The notes beneath the pieces are model-generated. The model ran no database searches and had not been told where the DNA came from. It was given only the letters and a program-made list of their open reading frames with translations. This document shows, piece by piece, positions 8,575 to 18,667 of a stretch of 64,000 nt of DNA (position 1 is the first letter of the stretch; each line of letters opens with the position of its first letter). This DNA is from Rhodanobacteraceae bacterium ZG21-1 (GTDB lineage: Bacteria; Pseudomonadota; Gammaproteobacteria; Xanthomonadales; Rhodanobacteraceae): the NCBI GenBank assembly GCA_021390615.1, contig JAJEJU010000024.1, positions 1,550,001 to 1,614,000 on the forward strand, written 5' to 3'. The translations under genes were made by a program, and so were the position numbers.

Positions 8575-11500
8575 TTACCTGAAGTCGCGCGAACGCGTGT
8601 CTACCTCGACCAGCCATGCGCTCATGTCGATCAGGCGCCGGGCGATCACATGGCTGGTGCCGTCCACCGTCTGCCACACGCCCTCGACTCCCAGCAGGCG
8701 CGATTCGAGGAATGCCCGCCGATAGGCTTCGGCCACCTGGCGCCACACGATGAGGTTGATCGAGCCGAACTCGTCTTCCAGCGCCATGAAGGTCACCCCG
8801 CTCGCCGTTTGCGGACGTTGACGCATCGTCACGATACCCGCCGCGCGTACCCGGCTCTCGTGCGGCCGCTGGCGCAGCTGGCGGTTGTCGAGGAAGCGCG
8901 CGGCACGCAGACGCTGGCGAAGATGCCGCAGCGGATGCGCGCCCAGGGTCAGCCCCAGCGTCGCATAGTCGGTCGAGGTGTCCTCGTGCGCGGTCGGCGG
9001 GGGAAGCATCAGGCTCTGTTCGGCCGGACTATGCGTACCGAACAGCGGCAGCTGTTTCTCCACGCCGGCGGCGGCCCAGCGCGCCCGATGGCGATGACCC
9101 GCCAGACCGCGCAGGGCGCCGGCATCGGCGAGAAGATCGCGATGCCGCGTGTCGATCCCGCCGCGCTCGCACAGGTCGGCCACATCGGCGAAGGCCTGCG
9201 CTTTCCGCGCCGTCACCAGGCGCCCGGCGATCGCTACACTGAAGCCGCGGATCTGCCGGAAGCCCAGTCGGATCGCCCAGCCGCCGCGGGGATGCGCTTC
9301 CAGCGTGTGATCGCCCTCGCTGGTTCGCACATCGACCGGCAACACCGCCACGCCATGCCGCTGCACGTCCTGCACCAGCTGGCTGGCCGAATAGAAGCCC
9401 ATCGGCAGGCTGTTGAGCAGCGCGCACGCGAAGGCCGCGGCGTGATGGCATTTCAGCCAGCTGGAGGCATAGGCGATGCCGGCAAAACTCGCGGCGTGGC
9501 TCTCGGGAAAGCCGTAGGAGCCGAAGCCCTTGATCTGCTCGAAGATGCGCTCGGCAAAGTCCTGGGTGTAGTCATGATCCCGCATGCCGCTCAACAGGCG
9601 TTCGCGATGCTTTTCCAGGCCGCCATGGCGCTTCCACGCGGCCATCGCCCGGCGCAGCTGATCCGCCTCTCCCGGTTTGTAGCCTGCCGCCACCACCGCC
9701 GTCTGCATCACCTGCTCCTGGAACAGCGGCACGCCCAGGGTGCGCTCGAACACCGCCTTCAGCTCCTCCGACGGGTAATCCACCGGCTCTTCGCCGCGCC
9801 GGCGCCGCAGGTAGGGATGCACCATGCCGCCCTGGATCGGCCCCGGGCGCACGATGGCCACCTGGATGACCAGGTCGTACAGACAGGCAGGCCGCAGGCG
9901 CGGCAGCATCGACATCTGTGCGCGGGACTCGATCTGGAATACGCCGACCGTATCGGCCCGCTGGATCATCGCGTAGGTGGCCGGATCTTCGGCGGGGATG
10001 GTGGCCAGGCTGAGATCGAGGCCCTCGTGGGCGCGCAGCAGATCCAGGCATTTGCGCAGGCAGGTCAGCATGCCCAGCGCCAGGCAGTCGACCTTCAGCA
10101 GCTTCATCGTGTCGAGATCGTCCTTGTCCCACTGGATGATGGTGCGCTCCGGCATCGCCGCGTTCTCGACCGGCACCAGCTCGCTCAGCGGCATGTCGGC
10201 GATCACGAAGCCGCCGACATGCTGGGAAAGATGCCGCGGCATGTCGACCAGCTCCATGGTCAGGGCCACGATCTGGCGAATGATGTGGCTGTCGGGATCG
10301 AAGCCGCGCTCACGCAGGCGCGCCGCGAGCGACGCCCCGTCATCCCACCACGCCAGCACGCGGCTCAGCTGATCGACCTGGTCCGGCGGCAGGCCCATCG
10401 CGCGGGCCACGTCGCGCACCGCGCTCTTGCCGCGATAGCAGATCACCGTCGCCGCCAGCGCGGCGCGCTCGCGCCCGTACTTGCCGTAGATGTATTGGAT
10501 GACTTCCTCGCGCCGCTCGTGCTCGAAGTCGATGTCGATATCGGGTGGCTCGTTGCGCTCGCGGCTGATGAAGCGCTCCACCAAGAGGTTCATGCGCGCC
10601 GGATCCAGCTCGGTCACGCCCAGGGCGAAGCACACCGCCGAGTTGGCGGCCGAGCCGCGCCCCTGGCACAGGATGCCGATGCTGCGGGCATAGCGGACGA
10701 TGTCGTGCACGGTGAGGAAATAGGCCTCGTAGCGAAGCTCCTCGATCAGGGCCAGTTCGTAGTCGAGCTGTTGCCGCGCCTTGGCAGGCACACCGGCCGG
10801 CCAGCGCCAGCGCGCGCCCTCTTCGGTCAACTGATGCAGCCAGCTCGTGGCAGTCATGCCCGCCGGCACCAGCTCGGCGGGATAACGGTAGTGCAGCGCA
10901 TCCAGGCTGAAGCGGCAGCGATCGGCGATCCGCACGGTCTCGGCAAGCAAGGTCTCCGGATACAGCGCAGCCAGCAGCTCGGGGCGACGCAGATGCCGTT
11001 CGCCATTGCGGAACAAGTACTCGCCCGCCTCCGCCACCGGCAGGCGATGCCGGATCGCGGTCATCGTGTGCTGCAGCGCCAGCCGGCGCCGTACATGCAT
11101 ATGCACGTCGCCCGCCGCGACGAGCGGCAGCCCCAGCGCCTGCCCGAGTGTTTCCAGCGCGGCCAGGCGCGCCGGATCGTCATGCTCGCGATGCAGCTCG
11201 ACGGCGATCCAGCTGCGTTCCGGGAAGGTGGCCCGCACCCACTGCCCGTGCGCGCGATCCGGTTGCCGCTCCGGCACCCACAGCACCAGGATGCCCGGCG
11301 CGCCTTCGGCGAGATCGGCGCAGCTCAGCTGATAGCTGCCCTTGTCGGCCGCGCGCCGCCCGCGCGTGATCAACGCGCACAGCGCGGTGTAGCCGGGCTG
11401 GGTTTCCGCCAGCAGGACCAGCTTCGGACCGTCCGTCAGCTGGATCTCGGTGCCCACGATCAGGCGCACCCCGGCTTCGCGCGAGGCTTCGAAGGCGCGC

Positions 11501-11646
11501 ACGATGCCGGCCATCGAGCATTCGTCGGTGATCGCCAAGGCGTGGTAGCCGCATGCCTTGGCCCGCTCGAACAACTCGGCCGCGCTGGACGCGCCCCGCT
11601 GGAAGGAGAAGTTCGACAGGCAATGGAGTTCGGCGTAGTCGGTCAT
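8575..11646 (-). CDS. dnaE2: Error-prone DNA polymerase III alpha subunit DnaE2
   Basis: 1023 residues, normal for DnaE2. It is the polymerase of the damage-inducible ImuA-ImuB-DnaE2 mutasome, which copies past DNA lesions. The N-terminal PHP domain begins [22 protein letters not shown] lies at residues 329-336. The catalytic acidic triad is PDIDIDFE with Asp369, Asp371 and Asp373. A C-terminal OB-fold region ([13 protein letters not shown] onward) precedes the end. The ATG overlaps the imuB stop as ATGA, which shows translational coupling and fixes the start. An upstream in-frame extension into imuB is not used. It is the last gene of the lexA-imuA-imuB-dnaE2 operon and is expected to be SOS-controlled. 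Confidence 0.96.
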   Translation of the reverse strand: MTDYAELHCLSNFSFQRGASSAAELFERAKACGYHALAITDECSMAGIVRAFEASREAGVRLIVGTEIQLTDGPKLVLLAETQPGYTALCALITRGRRAADKGSYQLSCADLAEGAPGILVLWVPERQPDRAHGQWVRATFPERSWIAVELHREHDDPARLAALETLGQALGLPLVAAGDVHMHVRRRLALQHTMTAIRHRLPVAEAGEYLFRNGERHLRRPELLAALYPETLLAETVRIADRCRFSLDALHYRYPAELVPAGMTATSWLHQLTEEGARWRWPAGVPAKARQQLDYELALIEELRYEAYFLTVHDIVRYARSIGILCQGRGSAANSAVCFALGVTELDPARMNLLVERFISRERNEPPDIDIDFEHERREEVIQYIYGKYGRERAALAATVICYRGKSAVRDVARAMGLPPDQVDQLSRVLAWWDDGASLAARLRERGFDPDSHIIRQIVALTMELVDMPRHLSQHVGGFVIADMPLSELVPVENAAMPERTIIQWDKDDLDTMKLLKVDCLALGMLTCLRKCLDLLRAHEGLDLSLATIPAEDPATYAMIQRADTVGVFQIESRAQMSMLPRLRPACLYDLVIQVAIVRPGPIQGGMVHPYLRRRRGEEPVDYPSEELKAVFERTLGVPLFQEQVMQTAVVAAGYKPGEADQLRRAMAAWKRHGGLEKHRERLLSGMRDHDYTQDFAERIFEQIKGFGSYGFPESHAASFAGIAYASSWLKCHHAAAFACALLNSLPMGFYSASQLVQDVQRHGVAVLPVDVRTSEGDHTLEAHPRGGWAIRLGFRQIRGFSVAIAGRLVTARKAQAFADVADLCERGGIDTRHRDLLADAGALRGLAGHRHRARWAAAGVEKQLPLFGTHSPAEQSLMLPPPTAHEDTSTDYATLGLTLGAHPLRHLRQRLRAARFLDNRQLRQRPHESRVRAAGIVTMRQRPQTASGVTFMALEDEFGSINLIVWRQVAEAYRRAFLESRLLGVEGVWQTVDGTSHVIARRLIDMSAWLVEVDTRSRDFR

Positions 11647-13043
11647 GCGAACCAGCCGTGCAGCATCCAGCCCGACGACGCACCCGGCGAGCAGTACACC
11701 CAGGCCCGCTGCCCTTGCGCGGTTTCCACCACGTAGTAATCGCGCTGCGCGACGTCGCCGTCCCACCAGCCGGTTTCGATGCGCTCGGGTCCTGCCAGCA
11801 CGCGAGGCGGCGGGCCGCGCAGCGGTATCGGACGAGGCAGCAGCCAGGTCGGCCGCGGCAAGGGCTCCACGCGATCGATATCCCCTGCGCCGAGGCGCTG
11901 CGATCGCTCGGGCCGGGGATCGGTAGTCGTCCCCCACTGCACCAGCGCCGCATCGCCCAGCCGGGCGCGCAGCCGCTCGCGCAGCTGATCGAAGGGCAAG
12001 GCCTGGGCCGGCCGCTCATCGAACAGATCGCGCCCCTCGGGCACGAAGGGCGGCAGATGCTCGGCCAGCAGGCGCAGGCCCAGCACCGGCGCGGGCAGGA
12101 TGACGCGCTCCAGGCGCCCGCGCGCCGCCTCGAACAGCACGTCGGCCGCGCGGGCCGGCGTCACCAGGCCTACCGGCACCTCCGTTGCGCCCGTGCGATG
12201 CTCGAGCGCAAGCACGAAACGCTGCACGCCGCCATCGCGGCCGGCCAGATAAGCCGCGAGATCGCCGGTCAGCCGACGCAGCGGGAACACCAGGGCCGCG
12301 ATGTTTTCGACCTCATGCGTCAGCTCGATGCGCCAGTCGATCCGGTCCGGCGGCCGATACAGGGAAAGTCCTCCCGGCCGCTCGCCGGTCAGCCGATCCA
12401 GGGCGTGCAGCAGCTCCTCGCCGAAGCGCCGCTGCAGTCCATCGCGCGGCAGGCGCAACAAGGGTCCCAGACAGCGGATGCCCATGCCGGGCAAGGCGGC
12501 AGCGGCGATGGTGGGCAGTCGTGCCTTGCGCAACGGCACGCTTTCCAGGGCACGGCGCAGGATCTCCGGCGAAGCCACCGCCAGGCCGTCGTGGATGCCG
12601 GCAAGCACATAGGCGCCGTGCGGTGTCGGCGCTGCGGCCAGGCGATGGCGGAAACCCAGCGCGGCCAGGTCGGTACGCAGCCGCCGTTCGATCGCGGGCC
12701 AGGCGCCGAACAGGCTTTCGCTCCGACTGATCTCCAGCAGGACGGCGTGCGGCAACAGACCGACCTCCGCGCTATAGCGGTAGGCCACGCCGGCAAGGAA
12801 GTGTTGCCAGCGGACTGTGTCCTCGGCATCCAAGGGCACGACCGCGAAATGCGCCAGCAGGGTTTGTGCCGTGGTCAGCCGCTGGCCGGGGCGCAGCCCG
12901 GCTTCACGCGCCGCCGCATTGACGGCCACCAGGATGCGCGCGTTGACCGGCCCATCGACCAGCGCCAAGGGGCCGTCATCACGACGATGGCGAAGGACGC
13001 CGTCCAATGCCAGCTGCGGCAAGAGCACACAGGCCCACAGCAT
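11643..13043 (-). CDS. imuB: Translesion synthesis accessory protein ImuB (Y-family-like)
   Basis: 466-residue Y-family polymerase relative that acts as the hub joining DnaE2 and the beta clamp. The N-terminus ([20 protein letters not shown]) aligns in position with the start of Y-family palms but lacks the DMDxF-type catalytic motif, as is known for ImuB, so it is probably not itself a polymerase. The fingers/little-finger region is recognisable ([20 protein letters not shown]). The C-terminal half ends [19 protein letters not shown], the hallmark tail of this family. It starts 12 nt after imuA and overlaps dnaE2 by 4 nt. Confidence 0.94.
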   Translation of the reverse strand: MLWACVLLPQLALDGVLRHRRDDGPLALVDGPVNARILVAVNAAAREAGLRPGQRLTTAQTLLAHFAVVPLDAEDTVRWQHFLAGVAYRYSAEVGLLPHAVLLEISRSESLFGAWPAIERRLRTDLAALGFRHRLAAAPTPHGAYVLAGIHDGLAVASPEILRRALESVPLRKARLPTIAAAALPGMGIRCLGPLLRLPRDGLQRRFGEELLHALDRLTGERPGGLSLYRPPDRIDWRIELTHEVENIAALVFPLRRLTGDLAAYLAGRDGGVQRFVLALEHRTGATEVPVGLVTPARAADVLFEAARGRLERVILPAPVLGLRLLAEHLPPFVPEGRDLFDERPAQALPFDQLRERLRARLGDAALVQWGTTTDPRPERSQRLGAGDIDRVEPLPRPTWLLPRPIPLRGPPPRVLAGPERIETGWWDGDVAQRDYYVVETAQGQRAWVYCSPGASSGWMLHGWFA

Positions 13044-13055
13044 CTCGGCACACCC

Positions 13056-13664
13056 TCACGAAAACGCCCGGATGGCCCGGGCCGGCGGCTGGCCACCACG
13101 GCATTTGCGAATCCACAGGCCTTGCTGGGGATCGAGCTCGAGACGCAGCGAGGCTGGCGAGGCGTTGCTGCGATGCCTCGCATCGCGGAACACAAAGCCC
13201 AGGCTATGCCCGGTATCCGCCGCCACCTGCAGGCGGCGCAGCGCGCGATCGTCCGCGTGGCGGGGCCAGGCCAGCACCGCGGCACAGCTGCCGGCGCGCA
13301 GGCATTGTTCCGCCGCCCACAACACCTCGCTCTCGGCCGCCTGGAGCTGATGCACCTGCTGCATGGCCACGCCGTGTTGCCGCCAGCCCATGGCGCAAGG
13401 CCAGTACGGCGGCGCGACGACAACCACCGGCCGCGTGCCGCGGCTCAGCCGGGCCAGCGTGGGCAGCAGCAAGCGCAATTCGCCAATGCCATCGGCAGGA
13501 AGCAGGATTTCGGTGAGCGAAGCCGGCGGCCATCCCGCGGCGGGCAGCACCGCATCCAACGCCGCCCAGCCGGTCGGCTGATCGCCGGCTGGCGACGGCG
13601 CGGCGCGACCGCGCCAGACCTGGCGTGCCTCGAGCAGGCTGGACAGGGGCACGACCGCCCCCAT
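13056..13664 (-). CDS. imuA: Translesion synthesis protein ImuA (RecA/SulA-like)
   Basis: 202-residue first component of the mutasome, a RecA-fold relative. It shows the family pattern TGWAALDAVLPAAGWPPASL, followed by TEILLPADGIGELRLLLPTL and PVVVVAPPYWPCAMGW. It lacks a good Walker A box, as usual for ImuA. Its ATG overlaps the lexA stop by one base (TGATG), so translation is coupled to the repressor. The C-terminal end IRKCRGGQPP is typical. Confidence 0.92.
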   Translation of the reverse strand: MGAVVPLSSLLEARQVWRGRAAPSPAGDQPTGWAALDAVLPAAGWPPASLTEILLPADGIGELRLLLPTLARLSRGTRPVVVVAPPYWPCAMGWRQHGVAMQQVHQLQAAESEVLWAAEQCLRAGSCAAVLAWPRHADDRALRRLQVAADTGHSLGFVFRDARHRSNASPASLRLELDPQQGLWIRKCRGGQPPARAIRAFS

Positions 13665-14293
13665 CAGGCGCTCCGCAGCAAACCGGCAAAGAGCCCTTCG
13701 ATGGCGAAGTCTTCGGTCGGATCGGGATCGATCGGGTGATAGCCCGGGCTGTTGGGCAGCAGGCGGATGACCTCGCCCTTCCAGTGCAGGCGCTTGATGG
13801 TGAAGCGATCGCCGTCGAGACGCGCCGCCACCACCTGGCCATGTCGCGCCGTCGGCGTGGCGTGCACGCCGACCAGGTCCCCGTGAAGAATGCCCTCGTC
13901 GCGCATCGAGTGCCCGACCACCCGCACCAGATAATCCGGCGACAGCTTGAACGCCCAGCGCGAGACGCGAAGCATCCGCTCGATGCGCGCCTCGGAGAAG
14001 ATCGGCTCGCCGGCAGCGATGCGCCCCACCAGGGGCAACTCCAAAGTGTCGGCGTCCAGCGGGTCCGGTTCCTTGACCAGCCGGATGCCGCGCGGGCGAT
14101 GCGGCTCGATCACCAGCCGCCCCTTCGCCTCCAGCGACCGTACATGCTTGAGCACGGCGCTGACATGCTCGATGCCCATGGCGGCGCCGATTTCTTCGAG
14201 CGTGGGCGGCTCGCCGTCGCGCTCGAGCCGGGCGCGGATGAAGGCGAGGATGTTGGTCTGGCGACTGGTGAGGGTAAGCGTCATGGTGGACAT
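13664..14293 (-). CDS. lexA: LexA repressor (cassette-linked, LexA2-type)
   Basis: 209-residue SOS repressor. The N-terminal winged helix-turn-helix runs from LTSRQTNILAFIRARLER to VLKHVRSLEAKGRLVI. The self-cleavage Ala94-Gly95 bond lies in RIAAGEPIF. The catalytic Ser129 is in VGHSMRDEG and Lys167 in FTIKRL. All autoproteolysis residues are present. Some Xanthomonadales and pseudomonads carry a second lexA heading an imuAB-dnaE2 operon; this gene fits that LexA2 role. ATG 14293 has an AGGTG ribosome site. An ATG three codons in is a less likely alternative. Confidence 0.93.
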   Translation of the reverse strand: MSTMTLTLTSRQTNILAFIRARLERDGEPPTLEEIGAAMGIEHVSAVLKHVRSLEAKGRLVIEPHRPRGIRLVKEPDPLDADTLELPLVGRIAAGEPIFSEARIERMLRVSRWAFKLSPDYLVRVVGHSMRDEGILHGDLVGVHATPTARHGQVVAARLDGDRFTIKRLHWKGEVIRLLPNSPGYHPIDPDPTEDFAIEGLFAGLLRSA

Positions 14294-14295
14294 AT

Positions 14296-14315
14296 TTTCA
14301 CCTTTTTAGGTGAAA
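14296..14315 (-). promoter_or_regulatory. Perfect palindrome, candidate LexA operator of the mutagenesis cassette
   Basis: TTTCACCT-tttt-AGGTGAAA: 8-bp perfect arms around a T4 spacer, beginning 3 bases before the lexA start codon. It includes the ribosome binding site read on the minus strand. Position and symmetry suggest autorepression by this LexA, possibly also through mRNA structure. No other candidate operator was seen in the region. Confidence 0.6.
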
Positions 14316-14579
14316 TAGAAGAGCGTGCCCGGTTGTCGCCCCAAACGCCTGCAGCGCCCTAGGCCGATCAGCCAGTTAGCCCATGAGTAGCCCATGGAAT
14401 ACGGGCAGGACCCAAAGATGCCCTCCGACGATCTCAGCGATTGAGAGGCGTCAGTCGATCGATGAGGAACACTCGTTCGCCTCATCCCTGGTCGTGAACC
14501 GATGCAGATTCGCCCTCGTGAAGCACCTCGTTCGATGCGATGCTTAGCCGTTCTCCATCGAAGCTTGCGCAATACGCCG

Positions 14580-15188
14580 ATGACCCTCGCCAAGACCTAT
14601 CTGGACGGCCTGCACAAGGCATTGAACGCCGAAGCCCAAGCTGCGCTTGCGCATGCCACGGGCGCCAGCGAAGCGCAGCTCGATGCGCTTCGGTCCACCT
14701 ACCCGCTGTGTCCCGCCGGCTTGCTCGAACTGCTGAGCCGCATCAATGGCACCTACCATCAGGACTATGGCGGCACGCGCATTAACGTGCTGATGCTGGG
14801 TTCGGATGTCGGGGCGGGACGCTATCCGTACTACCTGCTCTCCACCGAGCAGATGCTGAAGCAGGCCACCAACAAGTTCAGCAGCGAAAGCCTCGCCGAG
14901 ATCTATGACATCGACGCTTTCGAGCCAGGCGAACTGTTCGATCCTCGCATCGATGCCACCTTGCCGATGAACCGACGCCTGTGCTTTTCGCACTGCATGA
15001 ACAACGGAGGCACATCGCAGCTATACATCGACTTTGATCCCGCCACGGATGGCAAGGTCGGTCAAGTCATTCGCTTTCTGCACGATCCCGATCACTACGC
15101 CGTCATCGCGGATGACTTCGATCATTACCTTAGGCGGCTGATCGACGATGGTTACCTATTCCTGGACGATCAGGACGACGACGATTAG
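14580..15188 (+). CDS. SMI1/KNR4 (SUKH)-family-like protein
   Basis: About 202 residues from the ATG at 14580 (MTLAKTYLDGLHKALNAEA). In-frame ATGs at 14502 and 14535 would add an unlikely Arg-rich leader; none has a strong ribosome site. The pattern LRSTYPLCPAGLLELLSRIN followed by conserved aromatic/acidic segments (ICFSH-like RLCFSH, LYIDFDP, FLHDPDHYAVIADDFDHYL) fits SUKH proteins. These often act as immunity proteins against contact-dependent or polymorphic toxins. It ends in a run of Asp. No toxin gene is adjacent, so immunity function is only a family-based guess. Confidence 0.65.
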   Translation: MTLAKTYLDGLHKALNAEAQAALAHATGASEAQLDALRSTYPLCPAGLLELLSRINGTYHQDYGGTRINVLMLGSDVGAGRYPYYLLSTEQMLKQATNKFSSESLAEIYDIDAFEPGELFDPRIDATLPMNRRLCFSHCMNNGGTSQLYIDFDPATDGKVGQVIRFLHDPDHYAVIADDFDHYLRRLIDDGYLFLDDQDDDD

Positions 15189-15295
15189 GACGAATTTGAA
15201 CTTCACTGACAAAGATCGTCAGGGAAAGAGCAGCGATCCGATCTGCCTGCAATCGAGTGTTGCCTTGCATCGAGCCAATCCAGCTGGAAATTCCC

Positions 15296-15682
15296 ATGAA
15301 GCTTTATCGTCTGGCGCTGCCCTTCACTTTCACTTTGTTGGCGGCTTGCGGGCCGGACAAACTGCTCTCCGACCTGGCTTCGCCCAACCGGCAGTATCAC
15401 GTCGAGGTTCGCAGCTGCCCCACGCCGGGAGGCGCGGGAGACAGCGCGGGAACCTTTCAGGTTTCCCTGCTGGTCGCCAATAAATCCGAAGGCTGCGGAG
15501 ACGACATCAATTCGATGGCCCAGTTTCAAACTCACGCGCCCGTAGAGCAGCTTCAACTCGAATGGCTTTCGGACAGCCAAGTTCGCGCCTGGGCGCCCGG
15601 CTTCGAGCAGCTGCATATGCCCTTCATCTACAGCTATGACGAAAAGGCTCCGGTGCATTTCGTTTTCGCGCCCAGGAAGTGA
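15296..15682 (+). CDS. Small predicted lipoprotein, unknown function
   Basis: 128 residues. The N-terminus MKLYRLALPFTFTLLAACG is a type II signal peptide with lipobox LAAC and lipidated Cys18. The mature part has three further Cys (RSCPTPGG, SEGCGDD) and ends HFVFAPRK. I selected the ATG at 15296 because it places the signal peptide at the N-terminus; an upstream in-frame ATG at 15257 would bury it. It lies about 110 bases after the SUKH-like gene. No family recognised. Confidence 0.6.
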   Translation: MKLYRLALPFTFTLLAACGPDKLLSDLASPNRQYHVEVRSCPTPGGAGDSAGTFQVSLLVANKSEGCGDDINSMAQFQTHAPVEQLQLEWLSDSQVRAWAPGFEQLHMPFIYSYDEKAPVHFVFAPRK

Positions 15683-16233
15683 GAGCGTGGGTGCAAGGAT
15701 GCCAAGGGCTGGACGACGATGTCGCGTTACGTCCAAGCCAGCTTTGACGGGAATCTTCGTCGCAGCTGAGCTTTCTCCTGCCAGGCTCCCCTCGCCGCCG
15801 GAGTCATTCGCGCCAGCACTGATGATTTATCTTTCAGAGCTTGGCCGCGCAAGCTAAGGACGACCAGCGGTTGTTATAGATCCGGCTGCCCTGGCCTATG
15901 GTCGAGCACCCCGGCGGCAGCATGCTGCAAGCGCAGCGCCTCGGCATCGAGGTGCGAGGATTTTCCGGCTGGCTTATGATCGATTCGTTCTGAAAGCGGC
16001 TCCTGCTTGTTTCCGACAGCCCTTTCCAATGACCCGAAGACTGCATCGCCGATCTTCCAGCAAGTCGTCGCCAAGGCCTGCTGATGACTCATCACGGCCT
16101 GGCTGTTTCAAACCTGGCCGCTGCGACACGATCTTGAACGAGCCACGCTTGAAGCAGCCATGGCTGAGCAGGGGAAGATTTCGAGATTTGCCTTATCAAG
16201 CATCTTCAATTTTCGTAGCGAAAGGGGAATCGC
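15683..16233. other. Intergenic region, nothing recognised
   Basis: 550 bases between the lipoprotein and secreted-protein genes. Short frames on either strand show neither ribosome sites nor recognisable protein patterns. Codon composition looks non-coding. Confidence 0.5.
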
Positions 16234-17535
16234 ATGAATCGAGGGTTGCTGGAGAATTTGAAGCGGACCTGGGTCCTTTGCTTTGCGCTCATGGCTTATA
16301 GCGCGACAGCCATGGCGAATGATCCCGTACCGAAAGAACGCGGCACGGTGGCCTATGCAAGCATTCCCGATCACCCGGTCCCCGCGAGCACGGTGGCGGC
16401 GCCATCCGTAGCGCCGCATGCCGACCAGGTCCTGACATCGATCAAAGAGACTCTCAAGGCGCAGCAAACCGCGCAACAGCAGCAGTCTGCCCAGGACGCC
16501 AAGGCCTACGGCACGGCGCTGCGAAACGCAGGGAGCCTGGGTGCGTTGATGACACAGCGCGGCGTGACGCTCGACGCACAGATTGCAGCCAGCGCGCAGG
16601 AGCGTGCCTCGAGCGAAAAACTCAAGCAGCTTAAAGATCAGCGCGACATCGTGAGTCGATATACCCGGATATTCATCTGCCGTGGATCGGCGCCGCAGGC
16701 TTGGCAGACCTCTGCACAAACCCAGCCCAATGTCGTCGGGGGCGTGATCGCGGCGGATCTGCTGCGACCCGGCTTCATCGTCGCCATCGCCGGATGCAAT
16801 TTCGGGACGAACGCGGGCACGGCCACCTTGAACATGACCAAGACCGGGCAGAAGTTCGCCTTGGCCTACACCTTCATGGCGCCCGGTTACTGGAGTACGG
16901 ATCTGCTCTACCTGCAAGTCCCGACGATTACCGGCGTGCCGGACCAGACTGCCAATATCGTGGTCACCACGGCGACAGGAGCTGTTTCCGCTCCGCTTCA
17001 GGTCGATTTCGTCGCCGATCGCGATGCGCAGTTCTTCGATCTGGCGCACGGCAATATCGTATCGGTGAATCACGCCTGTGCCCACGCCACCACGGAGGAC
17101 TCTTGCGGCGGCGCCCTGCCCAACGATCCGCATTGGCCTGGCGGGCGCAACTTCATCGACGTGCATTACAAGTTCTGCTGCTCCAGCCACAACGGAACCG
17201 ATGTCTACAGCTTCAAATTCGCCAACGGCTGGACCTTTCCTGACCTCGATCGATACGGCATCTATCCGCAAAGCCTGTTCAGCAATCCACCTGAGGTGCT
17301 CGGCGGGCTGCGTGGCGGCATCCTGGTCGAGGGATATCGCAGGGGCCAGACTTGCAATGTCTTTGGCACCAACCATCCCGGCGTGTTCAAGACGGCGGCG
17401 GACAGCCTGAGCCCTCTTCCCGGCTATGCCGCACAAGCCGTGTTCACCTGGCATGTCGACGGACACTGCAGCTGGGTCGAGTTCGACGGCGACTTCATCG
17501 TCACCGGCCCCATCGGCACACCGTACTGGCAGTGA
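16234..17535 (+). CDS. Secreted protein of unknown function with Gln-rich helix and IPT/TIG-like region
   Basis: 433 residues. The signal peptide ends AMA-ND at residues 28/29. A predicted helical/coiled segment at about 65-140 is rich in Gln and Ala (TAQQQQSAQDAK). A beta-rich region at about 175-265 (FIVAIAGCNFGTNAGTATL, then NIVVTTATGAVSAPLQVDFV) resembles IPT/TIG-type immunoglobulin folds. The C-terminal half has many Cys (SVNHACAHATTEDSCGG, FKFCCSS-like KFCCSSHNG, HCSWVEF), suggesting disulphides. A strong AAAGGGG ribosome site supports the start. No enzyme motif was seen and no family recognised. Confidence 0.75.
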   Translation: MNRGLLENLKRTWVLCFALMAYSATAMANDPVPKERGTVAYASIPDHPVPASTVAAPSVAPHADQVLTSIKETLKAQQTAQQQQSAQDAKAYGTALRNAGSLGALMTQRGVTLDAQIAASAQERASSEKLKQLKDQRDIVSRYTRIFICRGSAPQAWQTSAQTQPNVVGGVIAADLLRPGFIVAIAGCNFGTNAGTATLNMTKTGQKFALAYTFMAPGYWSTDLLYLQVPTITGVPDQTANIVVTTATGAVSAPLQVDFVADRDAQFFDLAHGNIVSVNHACAHATTEDSCGGALPNDPHWPGGRNFIDVHYKFCCSSHNGTDVYSFKFANGWTFPDLDRYGIYPQSLFSNPPEVLGGLRGGILVEGYRRGQTCNVFGTNHPGVFKTAADSLSPLPGYAAQAVFTWHVDGHCSWVEFDGDFIVTGPIGTPYWQ

Positions 17536-17910
17536 TCCATGGGATGTTCTGACCCCTTCCGGTCGGCACCATCGTGGCAGTTCGAGAGATATCGCACGAT
17601 GGCGCCGGCCCATGAACTCGTGACTAGGTGGCCGTGCCCTGTCCTCGCCGCACTCCGTTGAACGCCCTGCCCCTGCATTTGGTTTTGGCTTCGCCCAGAC
17701 ATCCTTGGGCTCAAGGGTCAGATCACCGTGTGTGTCGACAACTTGCTTTGGACGCCTGCCGAAAGAACGAGGCGTCTTTCAACATGCCGCCGGCATTCCT
17801 GTCGCCAGGTACGCCTTGCCCAGGCATCGCAGCCATCGAAGGCATGCAGCACTGACATAACTCCAGCACCATCGTCGCGCGCACGATCTGTCCGCGACGA
17901 TCTTTCGAAG
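17536..17910. other. Intergenic region between convergent genes, nothing recognised
   Basis: 375 bases separating the secreted-protein gene from the SDR gene on the opposite strand. No supported frame and no strong terminator hairpin were found. Confidence 0.5.
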
Positions 17911-18633
17911 TCAGCCAGGCATGTTCGCGAAGAAATGCTGCAAGGCCTTGGGATCCCCTTTCCACAACGCAGCGAGCTGGCTGGAGGTGGGATCGGGGTA
18001 GATGTCCTCCTCGCCCAGGCCGATCCCGCGCACGATGTGCTCGGCGGTATCGATAGGCGACGCTTTCGAAAGCGGCAAGTCCTTCGCCAGATCCGTGTCG
18101 ATCGGCCCCGGGAATACCCCGATCACCTCGATACGCTTCGGCTTCAAGGCCATGCGCAGCGAAGTCGTGGCGGAAAACAGCGCGGCCTTGCTGGCCGAAT
18201 AACCGGAAATCGCCGAGGGCGGCGCCAGGGCAGCCACGCTGAGGATATTGACGATGGCGCCGCCGCCCTGCTTTTCGAGCAAGGGCACGAAGGCCTGCGT
18301 GACACGGAGGCTGCCGTAGTAGTTGACGTCCATGTCGATCGCCAAGGCCGCCGGCGTCGCGGTCAGCACGTCGGCGTAGTTCATCACGCCTGCATTGTTC
18401 ACCAGCACGTCAAGCGCACCGACGGCATCGGCTGCCGCCTCGACCTGGGCAGGATCGGTGATATCCATGCGCACGGGCACGACACGAGCATCGCCGAAGT
18501 CCGGCAGCGACGCGGGCTCGCGGGCAGCGGCATAGACCTTGCCGGCACCATGCTTAAGCAATGCACGCACCAGCTCCAGCCCGATGCCGCGGTTGGCGCC
18601 GGTGACCAAAATGGATTTTTCGCGGATGTCCAA
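17911..18633 (-). CDS. Short-chain dehydrogenase/reductase
   Basis: 240-residue classical SDR. The cofactor motif is TGANRGIG; NNAG (VLVNNAG) and the catalytic YSASK are present, with a Ser upstream (NILSVAAL). I prefer TTG 18633 as start (MDIREKSILVTGAN) because AGAGGAA stands 7 nt before it and the protein then begins as SDRs usually do. The ATG at 18651 is the alternative. It begins 34 bases after the outer-membrane efflux gene and is probably co-transcribed with it, under the HxlR/NodT divergent promoter region. Substrate unknown; detoxification of an aldehyde or quinone is possible. Confidence 0.85.
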   Translation of the reverse strand: MDIREKSILVTGANRGIGLELVRALLKHGAGKVYAAAREPASLPDFGDARVVPVRMDITDPAQVEAAADAVGALDVLVNNAGVMNYADVLTATPAALAIDMDVNYYGSLRVTQAFVPLLEKQGGGAIVNILSVAALAPPSAISGYSASKAALFSATTSLRMALKPKRIEVIGVFPGPIDTDLAKDLPLSKASPIDTAEHIVRGIGLGEEDIYPDPTSSQLAALWKGDPKALQHFFANMPG

Positions 18634-18667
18634 GCTTCGTTCCTCTTGCATGTCTTGATGGATGGTT

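Noticed and set aside
8548..13739. Plus-strand open frames of over 700 and over 1000 codons across dnaE2 and imuAB
   Set aside because: The minus strand encodes clear DnaE2, ImuB and ImuA with intact motifs; the antisense frames are composition artefacts.
14306..14593. Minus-strand frame of 95 codons upstream of lexA
   Set aside because: No ribosome site, and it crosses the lexA operator and the start of the SMI1/KNR4-like gene. No recognisable pattern.
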